A stretch of 64,000 nt of DNA from Ectopseudomonas guguanensis (GCF_900104265.1 NZ_FNJJ01000016.1:62001-126000), one strand, 5' to 3'; positions 47,832-56,847 are shown, counted from the stretch's first letter. The notes: generated from the letters alone by a model not told the origin. Numbers and translations are program-made.

Positions 47832-48762
47832 GTTGCGCGTGGGCGCCCAACAGCTGCAGGTGGCCCTGCAGACCAACTTGCTCGATGCGCTGCTCGCCGG
47901 CGGTGTGGCGGTGCCCTACAGCTGCCGGGCCGGCAGTTGCCATGCCTGTCTGGTGCGCTGCGTGGAAGGCGAGCCGCAGGACCTGCAGCCCGAGGCGCTG
48001 GCGGCCGACAAGCGTGCCGAGGGCTGGCGCCTGGCCTGCCAGTGCCGGGTGCTCGGCGACCTGCAGGTCGAACCCTTCGATCCGCAGCGCGATGGCCTGG
48101 CAGCGCGAGTGGTCGACCTGGATTGGCCCAGCCCGCAGGTCTTGCGCCTGCGCCTGCAGCCGGCGCGGCCGCTGCGCTATCGCCCCGGCCAGCATCTGCT
48201 GCTGTGGAGCGAGCAGGGAGTAGCCCGGCCCTATTCACTGGCCAGCGTGCCGGGCGAAGACGACTGGCTGGAGTTTCATATCGATTGCCGCCTGCCTGGT
48301 GCCTTCTGCGATGCCGCGCGGCGCCTGCAGGTGGGCGATGGGCTGCGCCTGGGTGAGTTGCGTGGTGGCGCCTTGCATTACGATGCCGACTGGCAGACGC
48401 GGCCGCTCTGGCTGCTGGCCGCAGGCACCGGGCTGGCGCCTCTGTATGGCTTGTTGCGCGAGGCGCTGCGCCAGGAGCATCAGGGCGCCATTCGCCTGCT
48501 GCATGTGGCGCATGACGCGGCCGAGCACTATCTGGCCAGCGAACTGCAGGTGCTGGCAGCGCAGCATGCGAACCTGCAGGTGGAGCTGGTGACGGCGGCG
48601 CAGTTGCCGGCTGCTTTGGCCGAACTGCGCCTTGTTTCACGGCAGACCCTCGCCTTACTCTGCGGCCATCCGAAGACGGTCGACAGCTTTGCGCGGCGTC
48701 TGTACATGGCCGGTTTGCCGCGCAGCCAGATGCTCGCCGACGTCTTTCTCACCCGTACCTAG
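47824..48762 (+). CDS. Ferredoxin-type [2Fe-2S]/flavin oxidoreductase
   Basis: A 312-residue protein with an N-terminal plant-type ferredoxin domain (CRAGSCHAC plus ACQCRV) and a C-terminal FNR-like module (RPYSLASVPG for flavin; LLAAGTGLAPLYGLLREAL and LLCGHPKTVDS for NAD(P)H). This order is that of phenol hydroxylase/CDP-6-deoxyglucoseen reductase types. GTG 47824 is chosen: GGGAG lies 8 bases upstream and the start overlaps the cyclase stop by eight bases. The electron acceptor is unknown. Confidence 0.88.
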   Translation: MPELRVGAQQLQVALQTNLLDALLAGGVAVPYSCRAGSCHACLVRCVEGEPQDLQPEALAADKRAEGWRLACQCRVLGDLQVEPFDPQRDGLAARVVDLDWPSPQVLRLRLQPARPLRYRPGQHLLLWSEQGVARPYSLASVPGEDDWLEFHIDCRLPGAFCDAARRLQVGDGLRLGELRGGALHYDADWQTRPLWLLAAGTGLAPLYGLLREALRQEHQGAIRLLHVAHDAAEHYLASELQVLAAQHANLQVELVTAAQLPAALAELRLVSRQTLALLCGHPKTVDSFARRLYMAGLPRSQMLADVFLTRT

Positions 48763-48816
48763 GGTGCCCGGGGCCGCCTCGGCTGTGCACACCAGATCCG
48801 ATGGCATCGGGCTTCT

Positions 48817-48837
48817 GGTGCGCACAGCGCACCCTAC
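48817..48837. repeat. 21-bp element before the enoyl-CoA hydratase gene
   Basis: A full copy (GGTGCGCAC...GCACCCTAC) with a diverged partner beginning CTAGGGTGCCC at 48762. It ends 16 bases before the ATG at 48854, so it forms part of the leader. Confidence 0.75.
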
Positions 48838-48853
48838 GGTTTTGGAGCCTTGT

Positions 48854-49627
48854 ATGAGCGAATACCTGCATATCGAGCGCGACGGCGGGCTGCTGACGCT
48901 GCGCATGCATCGTCCTGACAAGAAGAACGCGTTGACCCGCGCCATGTACGCCGGCATGGCCGAAGTACTCGACCAGGCGGCTGCGGATCCGAGCGTGCGC
49001 GTGGTGCTGTTGACCGGTGGCGAGCAGTGCTTCACCAGCGGCAACGATGTCGCCGACTTCATCCAGGCGCCGCCGACCGGGCTCAACAGCGAAGTGTTCC
49101 AGTTCATGCGCGCGCTGTTCGAATTTCCCAAACCCGTGGTCGCAGCGGTGGCCGGCTCTGCGGTGGGCATCGGTACCACGCTGCTGCTGCATTGCGATCT
49201 GGTCTATGTCGCCCGCGATGCGCAGTTGAAAATGCCCTTCGTCAATCTTGGCTTGTGCCCGGAGTACGGCTCCAGCCTGATCCTGCCGCGCCTGCTGGGG
49301 CATGCGCGCGCGGCCGAGCTGCTGTTGCTCGGTGAAGCTTTCAGTGGTCAGCAGGCGGCGGAGTGGGGCATTGCCAATCAGGCACTCGACGATGGCGCGG
49401 CGACGCTGGCCAAGGCGCGCGAGATGGCCCTGTGCTTTCTCGAGCTGGCGCCCTCGGCGGTCGCCGACAGCAAGCGCCTGATGCGTGCGCCGGATCGCGA
49501 GCAGCTGCGCAAGGTGATCGAGGAGGAGGGTGCCCTGTTCGGCCAGCGCCTGCGCTCGCCGGAAGCCGTCGAGGCGCTGACCGCATTCATGCAGCGCAGA
49601 AAGGCGGATTTCTCTCGCTTCGCTTAG
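48854..49627 (+). CDS. Enoyl-CoA hydratase/isomerase family protein
   Basis: A 257-residue crotonase-fold protein. The oxyanion-hole segments are CFTSGNDVADF and GSAVGIGTTLLLHCD, and FVNLGLCPEYGSSL holds a Glu typical of isomerase or hydratase activity. The C-terminus (FGQRLRSPEAVEALTAFMQRRKADF) is standard. It is the PA4330-type gene between the reductase and pykA. The acyl-CoA substrate is not known. Confidence 0.88.
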   Translation: MSEYLHIERDGGLLTLRMHRPDKKNALTRAMYAGMAEVLDQAAADPSVRVVLLTGGEQCFTSGNDVADFIQAPPTGLNSEVFQFMRALFEFPKPVVAAVAGSAVGIGTTLLLHCDLVYVARDAQLKMPFVNLGLCPEYGSSLILPRLLGHARAAELLLLGEAFSGQQAAEWGIANQALDDGAATLAKAREMALCFLELAPSAVADSKRLMRAPDREQLRKVIEEEGALFGQRLRSPEAVEALTAFMQRRKADFSRFA

Positions 49628-49817
49628 GGTGCCGCCGGGCCGCCCAGGCCATGCGCACCGGCTGTTCGCCAGGAGCGTGGGGCGTCGACGGCGGTTCGGG
49701 CTTGAACGTGGCGTGCTGCAAAAGCGCTGGTGCGCATGGCGCACCCTACGGGATGGTGCAGGTTGCGTAGGGTGTCGCGGGGCCGCCTAGGTCGCGCGCA
49801 CTGCCGGCTAGAAAAAG
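49628..49817. repeat. Cluster of diverged GTAGGGTGC elements after the enoyl-CoA hydratase gene
   Basis: TAGGGTGCCGCC at 49625, a full GGTGCGC...GCACCCTAC copy at 49729-49749 and GTAGGGTGTCGC near 49768 lie within about 150 bases. No gene is seen. The cluster fills the gap between two convergent genes. Confidence 0.7.
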
Positions 49818-49844
49818 AAAAGGCCGCTTATCGAGCGGCCTTTT
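49818..49844 (-). terminator. Terminator of pykA
   Basis: AAAAGGCCGCT (49818-49828), loop TATCG, AGCGGCCTTTT (49834-49844). The minus strand gives an A-flanked GC stem ending in CTTTTC just after the pykA stop, and the plus strand ends in TTTT, so it can act in both directions. Confidence 0.88.
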
Positions 49845-49859
49845 GCGTTTGCAGATCAC

Positions 49860-51311
49860 TTACACCATTGGATCGCCGACGTGGAGGATCTTCATGGTGT
49901 TGGTGCCGCCGGTACCGTGGTAGCTGTCGCCCTTGGTCAGGATCACCCAGTCGCCCGGCTCCACCACGCCACGCTTGAGCAGCTCGTCCACCGCCGCCTG
50001 GCTGACCTTGTTGGCCGGCAGCGAGGCCGGGTCGAACGGTACGGTGTAGACGCCGCGGAACAGCGCCACACGGGCCTGGGCCTCGCGATGCGGGGTGAAG
50101 GCGAAGATCGGGATCGACGAGCGGATGCGCGACATGATCAGCGGGCTGTAGCCACTCTCGGTCAGGCTGATGATGGCCTTGACGCCCGGGAAGTGGTTGG
50201 CGGTGTACATGGTCGCCAGGGCGATGCTCTCGTCGCAGCGCTCGAAGGTGCGGCCCAGGCGGTGGCTGGATTGCTTGCTGGTCGGGTGCTTCTCGGCGCC
50301 CAGGCACACGCGGGCCATGGCCTGCACGGCTTCGACCGGGTATTCGCCGGCGGCGCTTTCGGCCGAGAGCATCACCGCATCGGTGTAGTCCAGCGCGGCG
50401 TTGGCCACGTCGGAGACTTCGGCACGGGTCGGCATCGGGCTGTGGATCATCGATTCCATCATCTGCGTGGCGGTGATCACCGCTTTGTTCAGGCGGCGGG
50501 CGTGGGCGATGATCTTCTTCTGGATGCCCACCAGCTCGGCATCGCCGATTTCCACGGCCAGGTCGCCACGGGCCACCATCACCGCGTCACTGGCGCGGAT
50601 CAGGCCGTCGAGGGCTTCGTCGTCGGCCACGGCTTCGGCGCGTTCGATCTTGGCCACCAGCCAGGCAGTACCGCCGGCCTCGGTGAGCAGGCGACGGGCA
50701 TAGTCCATGTCGGCGGCGTCGCGCGGGAAGGATACGGCCAGGTAGTCGAGCTCCATCTCGGCAGCGACCTTGATGTCGGCCTTGTCCTTGTCGGTCAACG
50801 CCGGCGCGGTCAGGCCGCCGCCGCGGCGGTTGATGCCCTTGTTGTCCGACAGCGGGCCGCCGATCACCACGCGGCAGTGCAGCTCGTCGGCGCCCTTGAG
50901 TTCGACACGCATGACCACGCGGCCGTCGTCGAGCAGCAGTTCGTCACCGACATCGCAGTCCTGAATCAGCGCCGGGTAGTCGATACCCACCACCTCCTGG
51001 GTACCGGCCGTGCGCGAGTGGCTGGAGGAGAGACGGAACAGGTCGCCTTCCTTGAGCTCGATGCGCTTGTTCTCGAACTTGGCGATGCGGATTTTCGGGC
51101 CTTGCAGGTCGCCGAGCAGGGCGACATGGCGGCCGTGCTTGGCAGCCAGTTCACGCACCAGGGCGGCACGCGCCTTGTGGTCGTCCGGCGTGCCGTGGGA
51201 GAAGTTCAGACGGGCCACGTCGAGACCGGCAATGATCAGTTGCTCCAGCACTTCCGGCGAGTTGCTGGCCGGGCCCAGGGTGGCGACGATTTTGGTGCGG
51301 CGAAAGGTCAT
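49860..51311 (-). CDS. pykA: Pyruvate kinase (PykA type)
   Basis: A 483-residue enzyme converting phosphoenolpyruvate and ADP to pyruvate and ATP. The active-site signature is VAKIERAEAV, with GDLAVEIG, TATQMMESMI and MLSAESAAGEYPVEAV. The N-terminus (RRTKIVATLGPASNSPEVLEQLI) matches the Pseudomonas PykA group. Full length, including the C-terminal regulatory domain. It is transcribed alone with a strong terminator, and the USP gene lies 71 bases upstream in the same direction. Confidence 0.95.
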   Translation of the reverse strand: MTFRRTKIVATLGPASNSPEVLEQLIIAGLDVARLNFSHGTPDDHKARAALVRELAAKHGRHVALLGDLQGPKIRIAKFENKRIELKEGDLFRLSSSHSRTAGTQEVVGIDYPALIQDCDVGDELLLDDGRVVMRVELKGADELHCRVVIGGPLSDNKGINRRGGGLTAPALTDKDKADIKVAAEMELDYLAVSFPRDAADMDYARRLLTEAGGTAWLVAKIERAEAVADDEALDGLIRASDAVMVARGDLAVEIGDAELVGIQKKIIAHARRLNKAVITATQMMESMIHSPMPTRAEVSDVANAALDYTDAVMLSAESAAGEYPVEAVQAMARVCLGAEKHPTSKQSSHRLGRTFERCDESIALATMYTANHFPGVKAIISLTESGYSPLIMSRIRSSIPIFAFTPHREAQARVALFRGVYTVPFDPASLPANKVSQAAVDELLKRGVVEPGDWVILTKGDSYHGTGGTNTMKILHVGDPMV

Positions 51312-51382
51312 GCACGAACTCCCTAGTCAACGATAGCGGGGAGGCTACTACGGCCTTTCGCTGTAGTCATTGTTCCTGTGCA

Positions 51383-52291
51383 CTACCCTTTGCCGTCCGG
51401 TTTGATCACCAGCAGATCGCATTCGACGCGTTCCAGCACCCGCTCCGCGGTGTGGCCGATCAACAGGCTGTCCAGCTGGCCGCGGGCGATGGCGCCCATC
51501 ACCAGCAGGCCGATATTGTGCTCGTGCACGAACCGCGGGATGACTTCCTCGGCAAATCCGTCCAGCAGATGGGCCTGAGCCCGATCGATGGCGTACTGGC
51601 CAATCAACTTGTCGAAGGCCTCGCGGTGCTCGCGGCGGCACTGGATCACGTAGTCGTCATAAGCCTGCGCTACCTCGGCATCGAACAACAGCGAATGTGG
51701 CAGTGGCGCGTGCGCATGCAGGTACTGGGCATGCAGGCCGAGCGCAGCCTGCAGGGCCTGGCTGGTGCGGATCAGCTGATGATCGAGGGCGGCGGGTTTG
51801 TCCGCGCTGTGCAGCGGGTCGAGTGCTGCGCACAGGCTTTGCCCGCGCGGCTTGGCATCGTGCACCAGCCACAAGGGCACCGGGCAGCGGCGGATCAGTT
51901 GCCAGCTGGTATCGCTGAACAGGAGGCGGCGCAGTGCATTGCTCGGGTGCGTCGACTTGAACAGGACGTCCGGTTGCAGCACGGCAACCCGGGCGAGTAT
52001 TTCTTCATGGCGGCGCTTGCCCCAGCGCACGTCCATCTCGATCCTGAAGCCTTCATCGCTCAGATGGGCGACGCTGGCGCGTAGCGCCTCGTGGCTCTGC
52101 CGCAGGATGGCTTCGCGGGCGCGGTCGAGCAAATGGCTGTCCAGCAGGCCGCCATCCAGGCTCGGGTGGTATTCGATCTTCAGCAGGTGCAACTCGGCAC
52201 CGACCTGGCGCGCGATGTCGACGGCGCGTTGCAGGGCAGGTTGTTGCTGGTGTTCGGCGTCGATGACGACCAACAGTCGTTGCAGTTTCAT
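51383..52291 (-). CDS. Tandem universal stress protein
   Basis: A 302-residue protein with two UspA domains. The first (about 1-145, LLVVIDAEHQQQPALQRAVDIA) lacks a clear ATP-binding G-2xG-9xG(S/T) loop, and the second (about 160-300) ends with LLVMGAIARGQLDSLLIGHTAERVLERVECDLLVIKP, a UspE-like pattern. E. coli UspE-type proteins act in oxidative and stationary-phase stress. Located next to pykA, as in P. aeruginosa, where USPs support anaerobic survival on pyruvate. Confidence 0.9.
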   Translation of the reverse strand: MKLQRLLVVIDAEHQQQPALQRAVDIARQVGAELHLLKIEYHPSLDGGLLDSHLLDRAREAILRQSHEALRASVAHLSDEGFRIEMDVRWGKRRHEEILARVAVLQPDVLFKSTHPSNALRRLLFSDTSWQLIRRCPVPLWLVHDAKPRGQSLCAALDPLHSADKPAALDHQLIRTSQALQAALGLHAQYLHAHAPLPHSLLFDAEVAQAYDDYVIQCRREHREAFDKLIGQYAIDRAQAHLLDGFAEEVIPRFVHEHNIGLLVMGAIARGQLDSLLIGHTAERVLERVECDLLVIKPDGKG

Positions 52292-52359
52292 GGCGGCAGC
52301 CTCGCTGGTGTCCGTATGGCTATTACAGACCCGGTGAGGTCGCGCGGCATTGATATGGG

Positions 52360-53166
52360 TCAGCGCTGGCCCGGATTGAGCGCCAGGTCCAGATGACGAG
52401 CGGCCTTGGCGCTCAACTCGCCTTCGGGGAACTGCACCAGCAGGCGGCGCAGATAGGCAATGGCCTTGTCGCGGTTGGCGTTGGGGTTGTCCGGTGCCAT
52501 GTGCATCAGCGCCAGCTGATACAGCGCCTTTTCCTTGATGTCCGCTGGCACGTGCGGGTCGGCCAGGCCCAACAGGTAAAGCTGCTCGGCTTCCTCGACG
52601 CGGCCCTTGAGCACGGCGCGACGCGACAGCAGGGTCATGTCCGGATCCAGGCTGGGTTTGTACAGATCTAGGTTCTGGCTCGGTTGCCAGTTCGCCAGCA
52701 GCTCGCGCGAGGTCTGCTGGATCGGCTCGTCGGCGCGCTGGCGGATCGTCGCGATGCGTTCCTCGGCACGGCTGGCGGCCTGGCTGGCAGGGAATTCGTT
52801 GAGCACCTTGTAGAAATAGTTGAGTGCCTTGGCATCGTCGCGCTGCTCATTGAAGCGGCTCATGTAGATCAGGCCGATCTGATACAGGGCGATGGCGCGT
52901 ACCTCGCCGCTCAGTTGGCGGTCGCGATAACCGTCCAGGTACAGCGCCTCGGCCTTGGCGCTGTGGGCGTCGCGAATGGCCAGGGCGCTGTAGGTGAGCA
53001 GATCGCCTTCCTCTTCGATGGCGGCGGTCATGCGCTTGGTCTTCAGCGCCTTGTATTCCACCACTTCGTTGGTGGTGACCTGGGCGATGAACAGCGGCGT
53101 GGTCGGGGCGCAGGCGCTCAGCAGGCTGGCGCCAATGACGAGGGGAAGCAGGCGGGCGAGCGGCAT
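52360..53166 (-). CDS. TPR/Sel1-type lipoprotein
   Basis: A 268-residue lipoprotein with lipobox LLSAC (Cys19). Helical repeats follow: AIALYQIGLIYMSRFNEQRDDAKALNYFYKVLNEFP, VEEAEQLYLLGLADP, ALYQLALMHMAPDNPNANRDKAIAYLRRLLVQFPEG. The position after the Cys (AP) allows outer-membrane sorting. It is divergent from a smaller TPR-like lipoprotein gene (151 bases apart). A scaffold role in the envelope is likely, but the partner is unknown. Confidence 0.8.
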   Translation of the reverse strand: MPLARLLPLVIGASLLSACAPTTPLFIAQVTTNEVVEYKALKTKRMTAAIEEEGDLLTYSALAIRDAHSAKAEALYLDGYRDRQLSGEVRAIALYQIGLIYMSRFNEQRDDAKALNYFYKVLNEFPASQAASRAEERIATIRQRADEPIQQTSRELLANWQPSQNLDLYKPSLDPDMTLLSRRAVLKGRVEEAEQLYLLGLADPHVPADIKEKALYQLALMHMAPDNPNANRDKAIAYLRRLLVQFPEGELSAKAARHLDLALNPGQR

Positions 53167-53317
53167 GCGGGCTCCTTGGCCGGAACGGGCCGGTGCCGCG
53201 CAGTCTAGTCAGCGCATCGGTCAGCGCCAAGGCGCTGCCGGCAAAACCCATCGGAGGTTTGTCGCTGTTCAGTTTTCCCCCGCGCTGTCGATACACTGCT
53301 CACTGGAGGACTTGCCC

Positions 53318-53692
53318 ATGCGTACCCTGATCATTCTGGCCGTGGCCCTGGCTGCCACGGGTTGTACCCGCGTCTCGCTCGATCATCATCTGAACAACGC
53401 CTATCGCGCCTACAACGAAGGTGATTGCGCCAAGGTCGCACTGGAGCTGTCGCAGGCCGAGCGCAAGAGCCGCTCGCGCAGCTACCTGCAGCCGGAAATT
53501 TCCCTGCTGCGCGGTCAATGCCTGGAGCGCGAAAGCCTGTTCGTCGACGCGGCGCAGACCTATCAGTTCATCATCACGCGCTACCCGGCCAGCGAATATG
53601 CCTACCGCGCGCGGGCGCGCCTGCAGACCCTGGAGCAACTGGGCCATCACAGCTCGGCCCCTGCGGCCAAGGTCAGCCCCGCGCCGCTCTGA
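53318..53692 (+). CDS. Small lipoprotein with one TPR-like repeat
   Basis: A 124-residue lipoprotein with lipobox LAATGC (Cys16). A helical pair follows (LNNAYRAYNEGDCAKVALELSQAERKS; LLRGQCLERESLFVDAAQTYQFIITRYPASEYAYRARARLQTL) resembling BamD/YfiO-type repeats, with two further Cys that could bridge. The ribosome site is GGAGGA. It is paired head to head with the larger TPR lipoprotein, which hints at a shared envelope function. Confidence 0.8.
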   Translation: MRTLIILAVALAATGCTRVSLDHHLNNAYRAYNEGDCAKVALELSQAERKSRSRSYLQPEISLLRGQCLERESLFVDAAQTYQFIITRYPASEYAYRARARLQTLEQLGHHSSAPAAKVSPAPL

Positions 53693-53766
53693 GCCTTCGG
53701 TCGCCGGGCGTTTCTCGCTGCCGCGGTGCGGTATAAGCTGGCGCATGGCCTTCATGGAGGATGAAG

Positions 53767-54189
53767 ATGCGTCACTTGCTGCTGGTCGCCGTATTGCTGC
53801 CCACGCTGGCAACGGCGGAAATCTATCGCTGGACGGACGAGCAGGGGCGCGTGCATTTCGGCCAGCGCCCGGTACCCGGGGCCGAAACCGTGCAGGTGAA
53901 ACCTCAGGTAGTCGAGCGCGACGCCCACACGCGTGAGCGCGAGGCACGCAGCCAGCGCTTCTATGACGCCCGGCGCGAGGAGCAACAGCAGGCAGCGGCC
54001 TCGGCAGCCGCGCAACGTGAAGAACGGGCCAGTGAATGCCGCGAGCTGCGCCGGCGTCTGGAGCAGATGCCGGAGGGCTACCGCTATTATCGTGAGGGCG
54101 CCGGTGGCGAGCGCATCTACTACAGTGATGAAGAAACAGACACCGCTCGTCGCCAGTTGCGCGAGCGGATAGCCCAACGCTGTACTTGA
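53767..54189 (+). CDS. DUF4124 periplasmic protein
   Basis: A 140-residue exported protein with leader MRHLLLVAVLLPTLATA, followed at once by the DUF4124 motif EIYRWTDEQGRVHFGQRPV, then a long charged helix rich in Arg/Glu/Gln (about 50-105) and a final Tyr-rich segment. ATG 53767 is preferred to ATG 53761 because GGAGG lies six bases before it. DUF4124 proteins are common in pseudomonads and of unknown function. Confidence 0.85.
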   Translation: MRHLLLVAVLLPTLATAEIYRWTDEQGRVHFGQRPVPGAETVQVKPQVVERDAHTREREARSQRFYDARREEQQQAAASAAAQREERASECRELRRRLEQMPEGYRYYREGAGGERIYYSDEETDTARRQLRERIAQRCT

Positions 54190-54248
54190 GGGTGGTTTAG
54201 TGGCTGTAGTAGGGCCATACTCAAGACCCTTTGTAGCGATCTGCCACC

Positions 54249-54605
54249 ATGCGTAGCCAGCGCCGAATCGAACGCCACCAGTTGCCCTACTACCTGAAGG
54301 TGTTCAACCGCATCACCGACAAGCCGATGGGCTCCATCGGCAACGTCTCGCTCGACGGCCTGATGCTGATCAGCCAGTTGCCGCTGCTGGTGGGCGCGCG
54401 TTTCGACATGCGTTTGAAGATTCCCGGTCAGCATGGCATGCATTTCATCGATTTCTCCGCCACCTGCCAGTGGTGCCGAGAGGACGTCACACCCGGCATC
54501 TACGACTCGGGCTTCGCCCTGGTGGCGCCGCCTGCCGACTATGTCGAGATGATCGACGCCCTGCGTTACTACTTCAGCTTCCACAGCCTGGCGGCCTCGG
54601 CCTGA
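54249..54605 (+). CDS. PilZ domain c-di-GMP-binding protein
   Basis: A 118-residue single PilZ domain. Both binding motifs are present: RRIERH near the N-terminus (RxxxR) and GNVSLDGLMLIS (N/DxSxxG). It should bind c-di-GMP, for instance from the SadC-like enzyme about 7 kb away, and act as a stand-alone adaptor. The target is unknown. It converges on the potE-linked binding-protein gene with eight bases between the stops. Confidence 0.88.
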   Translation: MRSQRRIERHQLPYYLKVFNRITDKPMGSIGNVSLDGLMLISQLPLLVGARFDMRLKIPGQHGMHFIDFSATCQWCREDVTPGIYDSGFALVAPPADYVEMIDALRYYFSFHSLAASA

Positions 54606-54613
54606 GTGTCTGC

Positions 54614-55507
54614 TCAGGGACGTGAGTTGAGCCGCAACATCATTCGACCTTGCTCGCTGAGATCGCCGAAATAGCGGCGGTAAAGCGCTTCGCCTTCCTC
54701 GGAACGGTTCAGGCGGCTCAACGCCGTATCGACCAGCAGGCGGAAGTCCTCGTCGTCGCGTGCAAGCGGCATGGCCACCGGCTCCACGGCGAACAGCCGC
54801 TCCGGAATCCATAGCTGGGCGCCTTGCGGATGCCGCGCCTGATAGTTGAGCAGCACCAGGCGATCTGCGAAGAAGGCGTCGATCTGTCCAGTGACGACCT
54901 GCTCGATACCCTCCTGGTTACTGTCTACTTCGATCAGCCTGGATTGCAGGCCGAGCTGGCGAATGCGGTTCTGCGCCCAGTCAACGCTCACCGTGCCCTT
55001 CATCACGGCAAAGCTGTGACGGCTCAGGCCCTGATTGATGGTGGCGCGCCAGGTTGGGCCGCGGTAAGCCGTTTCGCCCTTGAGCGGCAGTGTCAGGGTC
55101 GCTGGGGCGCCCTGCCGCACGACCACCCCGAGACCGGCCGTGAAGATCGACAGGGAAAAGCTGACCCTGCGGCGACGCTCCAGACTCTCCACCAGGGGCG
55201 AGCAAAGGATGTCGACCCTGGCCTCCGCCACCGCATCGAGTATATCCGTGGTGCTCAGGGGCACATAGCGCACCTGCAACTCGGGCATGGCCAGCTGTTC
55301 CCTGATCAGGTCGGCGACCTGATGGCACAGATCGATGGAATAACCGCTGGCCTGCCTGGCATCACCGTCGGAGAACGGCAGGTCGCCTGGCACGAAACCG
55401 AGCACGAACTCGGCGTTTTCACGGATGCGCTCCAGGGTGGCGGAATGAGCGGCGATCGGCAGCCATGCGCAGAGAAACAGGAGCCGGGCCAGATATCGAA
55501 TAGGCAT
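54614..55507 (-). CDS. Periplasmic solute-binding protein (amino-acid ABC type) cotranscribed with potE
   Basis: A 297-residue exported binding protein. The signal peptide ends near AHSA (about 23). The SBP_bac_3 fold is seen in ENAEFVLGFVPGDLPFSD, ASGYSIDLCHQVADLI, DILCSPLVESLERRRRVSFS, FAVMKGTVSVDWAQ and VEPVAMPLARDDEDF. It lies 11 bases after potE, with AGGAG before ATG 55507, so the two share a transcript. No ABC permease or ATPase is nearby. It may capture ornithine, putrescine or another amine, or signal to a sensor. The ligand is not determinable from sequence alone. Confidence 0.85.
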   Translation of the reverse strand: MPIRYLARLLFLCAWLPIAAHSATLERIRENAEFVLGFVPGDLPFSDGDARQASGYSIDLCHQVADLIREQLAMPELQVRYVPLSTTDILDAVAEARVDILCSPLVESLERRRRVSFSLSIFTAGLGVVVRQGAPATLTLPLKGETAYRGPTWRATINQGLSRHSFAVMKGTVSVDWAQNRIRQLGLQSRLIEVDSNQEGIEQVVTGQIDAFFADRLVLLNYQARHPQGAQLWIPERLFAVEPVAMPLARDDEDFRLLVDTALSRLNRSEEGEALYRRYFGDLSEQGRMMLRLNSRP

Positions 55508-55518
55508 GCGGGAAGCTC

Positions 55519-56847
55519 CTATGGCCGTCCGAGGTTGTCTAGCGCGCCGACGAAGCGTTTGGCGATGGCGCCGAACAGCAGATAGCCCACCACCATCACC
55601 AGTGCAGCGCCGAACACCGCCTCCAGACCCGAGGCATACAGGGCGTAGAAGCAGTACAGCATGGCCACCAGCAGTATCACGCCGTTGCGGCGGAATATCC
55701 GCGGCTCGACCTGGGCCTTGTACATGATCACCAGCAGGCCGGTCAGGGAGGTGATGTAGGGGATGATGTTGGTGACCGCCGCCAGACCGACGAGTTTGGT
55801 GAACTGTGCGCTCGCATTCGGCGAGATGGTCGACAAGGCGATCAGGGTTTGCAGGACACCGCAGAACAGCAGGCCGATGAGCGGAGCGTTGCGGGCGCTG
55901 ACGCGGGTGAACAGCTTGGGAAACATGCCCTGCTCGGCGGTGACCTTGGCGGTCTGTGCCAGGGTGAACTGCCAGCCCAGCAGCGAGCCCAGGCAGGCCA
56001 TCACCGCCAGGGCCATGATGATGTTGCCTACGCTGTCGTTGAACATCTGCGCATAGACCAGCGCGAAGGGCGCGCTGGAGTTCGCCAGTTCCGGGTTGGG
56101 AACGATGCCCTGAATCACGCTGGTCGACAGCACGTACACCACGGCGGCGCCAAGCGTGCCGAGCAGGCAGGCCAGGGGCACGTTGCGCTTGGGGTCTTCC
56201 ACGGCATCGGAGTTCTGCGCCGCCGACTCCATGCCGAGAAACGCCCAGAGGGTGAGCGGAATGCTTTGCGCGATGGCATCGCTGGTGCGCAGGCCATTGG
56301 GGTTCCAGGCTTCCCTGAACAGGTTGGGATCGAACCAGAACCAACCGATCACACCCAGCCCCGCCACCGGAATGATCACGCCCCAGACGGTGACCGCACC
56401 GAGGCGCCCGGTGACGCTGGGGCCGCCAAGATTGGCCAGTATGGTCAGCCAGATGAGCGCGATGGTCCCGGCTACCAGAGCTGCGGCGCCGCTGCCCAAC
56501 CAGGGAAAGAAGGGGGTGATATAGCCGACGGCTGAAATGCCGATGGCCACATTACCTATCACCAGCGAGAGAAAGTACAGATAGGAGCACAGGAAGAAGG
56601 CGGACTTGCCATGCGCCTCCTCACTGTAGGCGGACATGCCACCGGGTCGCGGGCAATAAATGCCGCACTGCGCGAAGCCATAGGCGATCGCCATTGAGCC
56701 GACCGCCGTGACTATCCACGACAGCAACGAAACGGCACCCAGCTGAGCCATGCTCGAAGGCAGCATGATGATGCCTGAGCCCATCATGTTGACCGCCGCA
56801 AGGGTGGTCAGGCCTACCAGGCCCATCTTCTTGCTTGCGTCGGCCAT
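55519..56847 (-). CDS. potE: Putrescine/ornithine antiporter PotE
   Basis: A 442-residue APC-family transporter with 12 membrane helices and extended identity to E. coli PotE: LAAVNMMGSGIIMLPSSMAQ, SWIVTAVGSMAIAYGFA, ITVWGVIIP-like TVWGVIIPVAGLGVIGWFWF, TLWAFLGMESAAQNSD and LLGWQFTLAQTAKVT. It exchanges putrescine for ornithine. The usual partner, ornithine decarboxylase SpeF, is absent. Instead a periplasmic binding protein follows in the same transcript. Confidence 0.92.
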   Translation of the reverse strand: MADASKKMGLVGLTTLAAVNMMGSGIIMLPSSMAQLGAVSLLSWIVTAVGSMAIAYGFAQCGIYCPRPGGMSAYSEEAHGKSAFFLCSYLYFLSLVIGNVAIGISAVGYITPFFPWLGSGAAALVAGTIALIWLTILANLGGPSVTGRLGAVTVWGVIIPVAGLGVIGWFWFDPNLFREAWNPNGLRTSDAIAQSIPLTLWAFLGMESAAQNSDAVEDPKRNVPLACLLGTLGAAVVYVLSTSVIQGIVPNPELANSSAPFALVYAQMFNDSVGNIIMALAVMACLGSLLGWQFTLAQTAKVTAEQGMFPKLFTRVSARNAPLIGLLFCGVLQTLIALSTISPNASAQFTKLVGLAAVTNIIPYITSLTGLLVIMYKAQVEPRIFRRNGVILLVAMLYCFYALYASGLEAVFGAALVMVVGYLLFGAIAKRFVGALDNLGRP

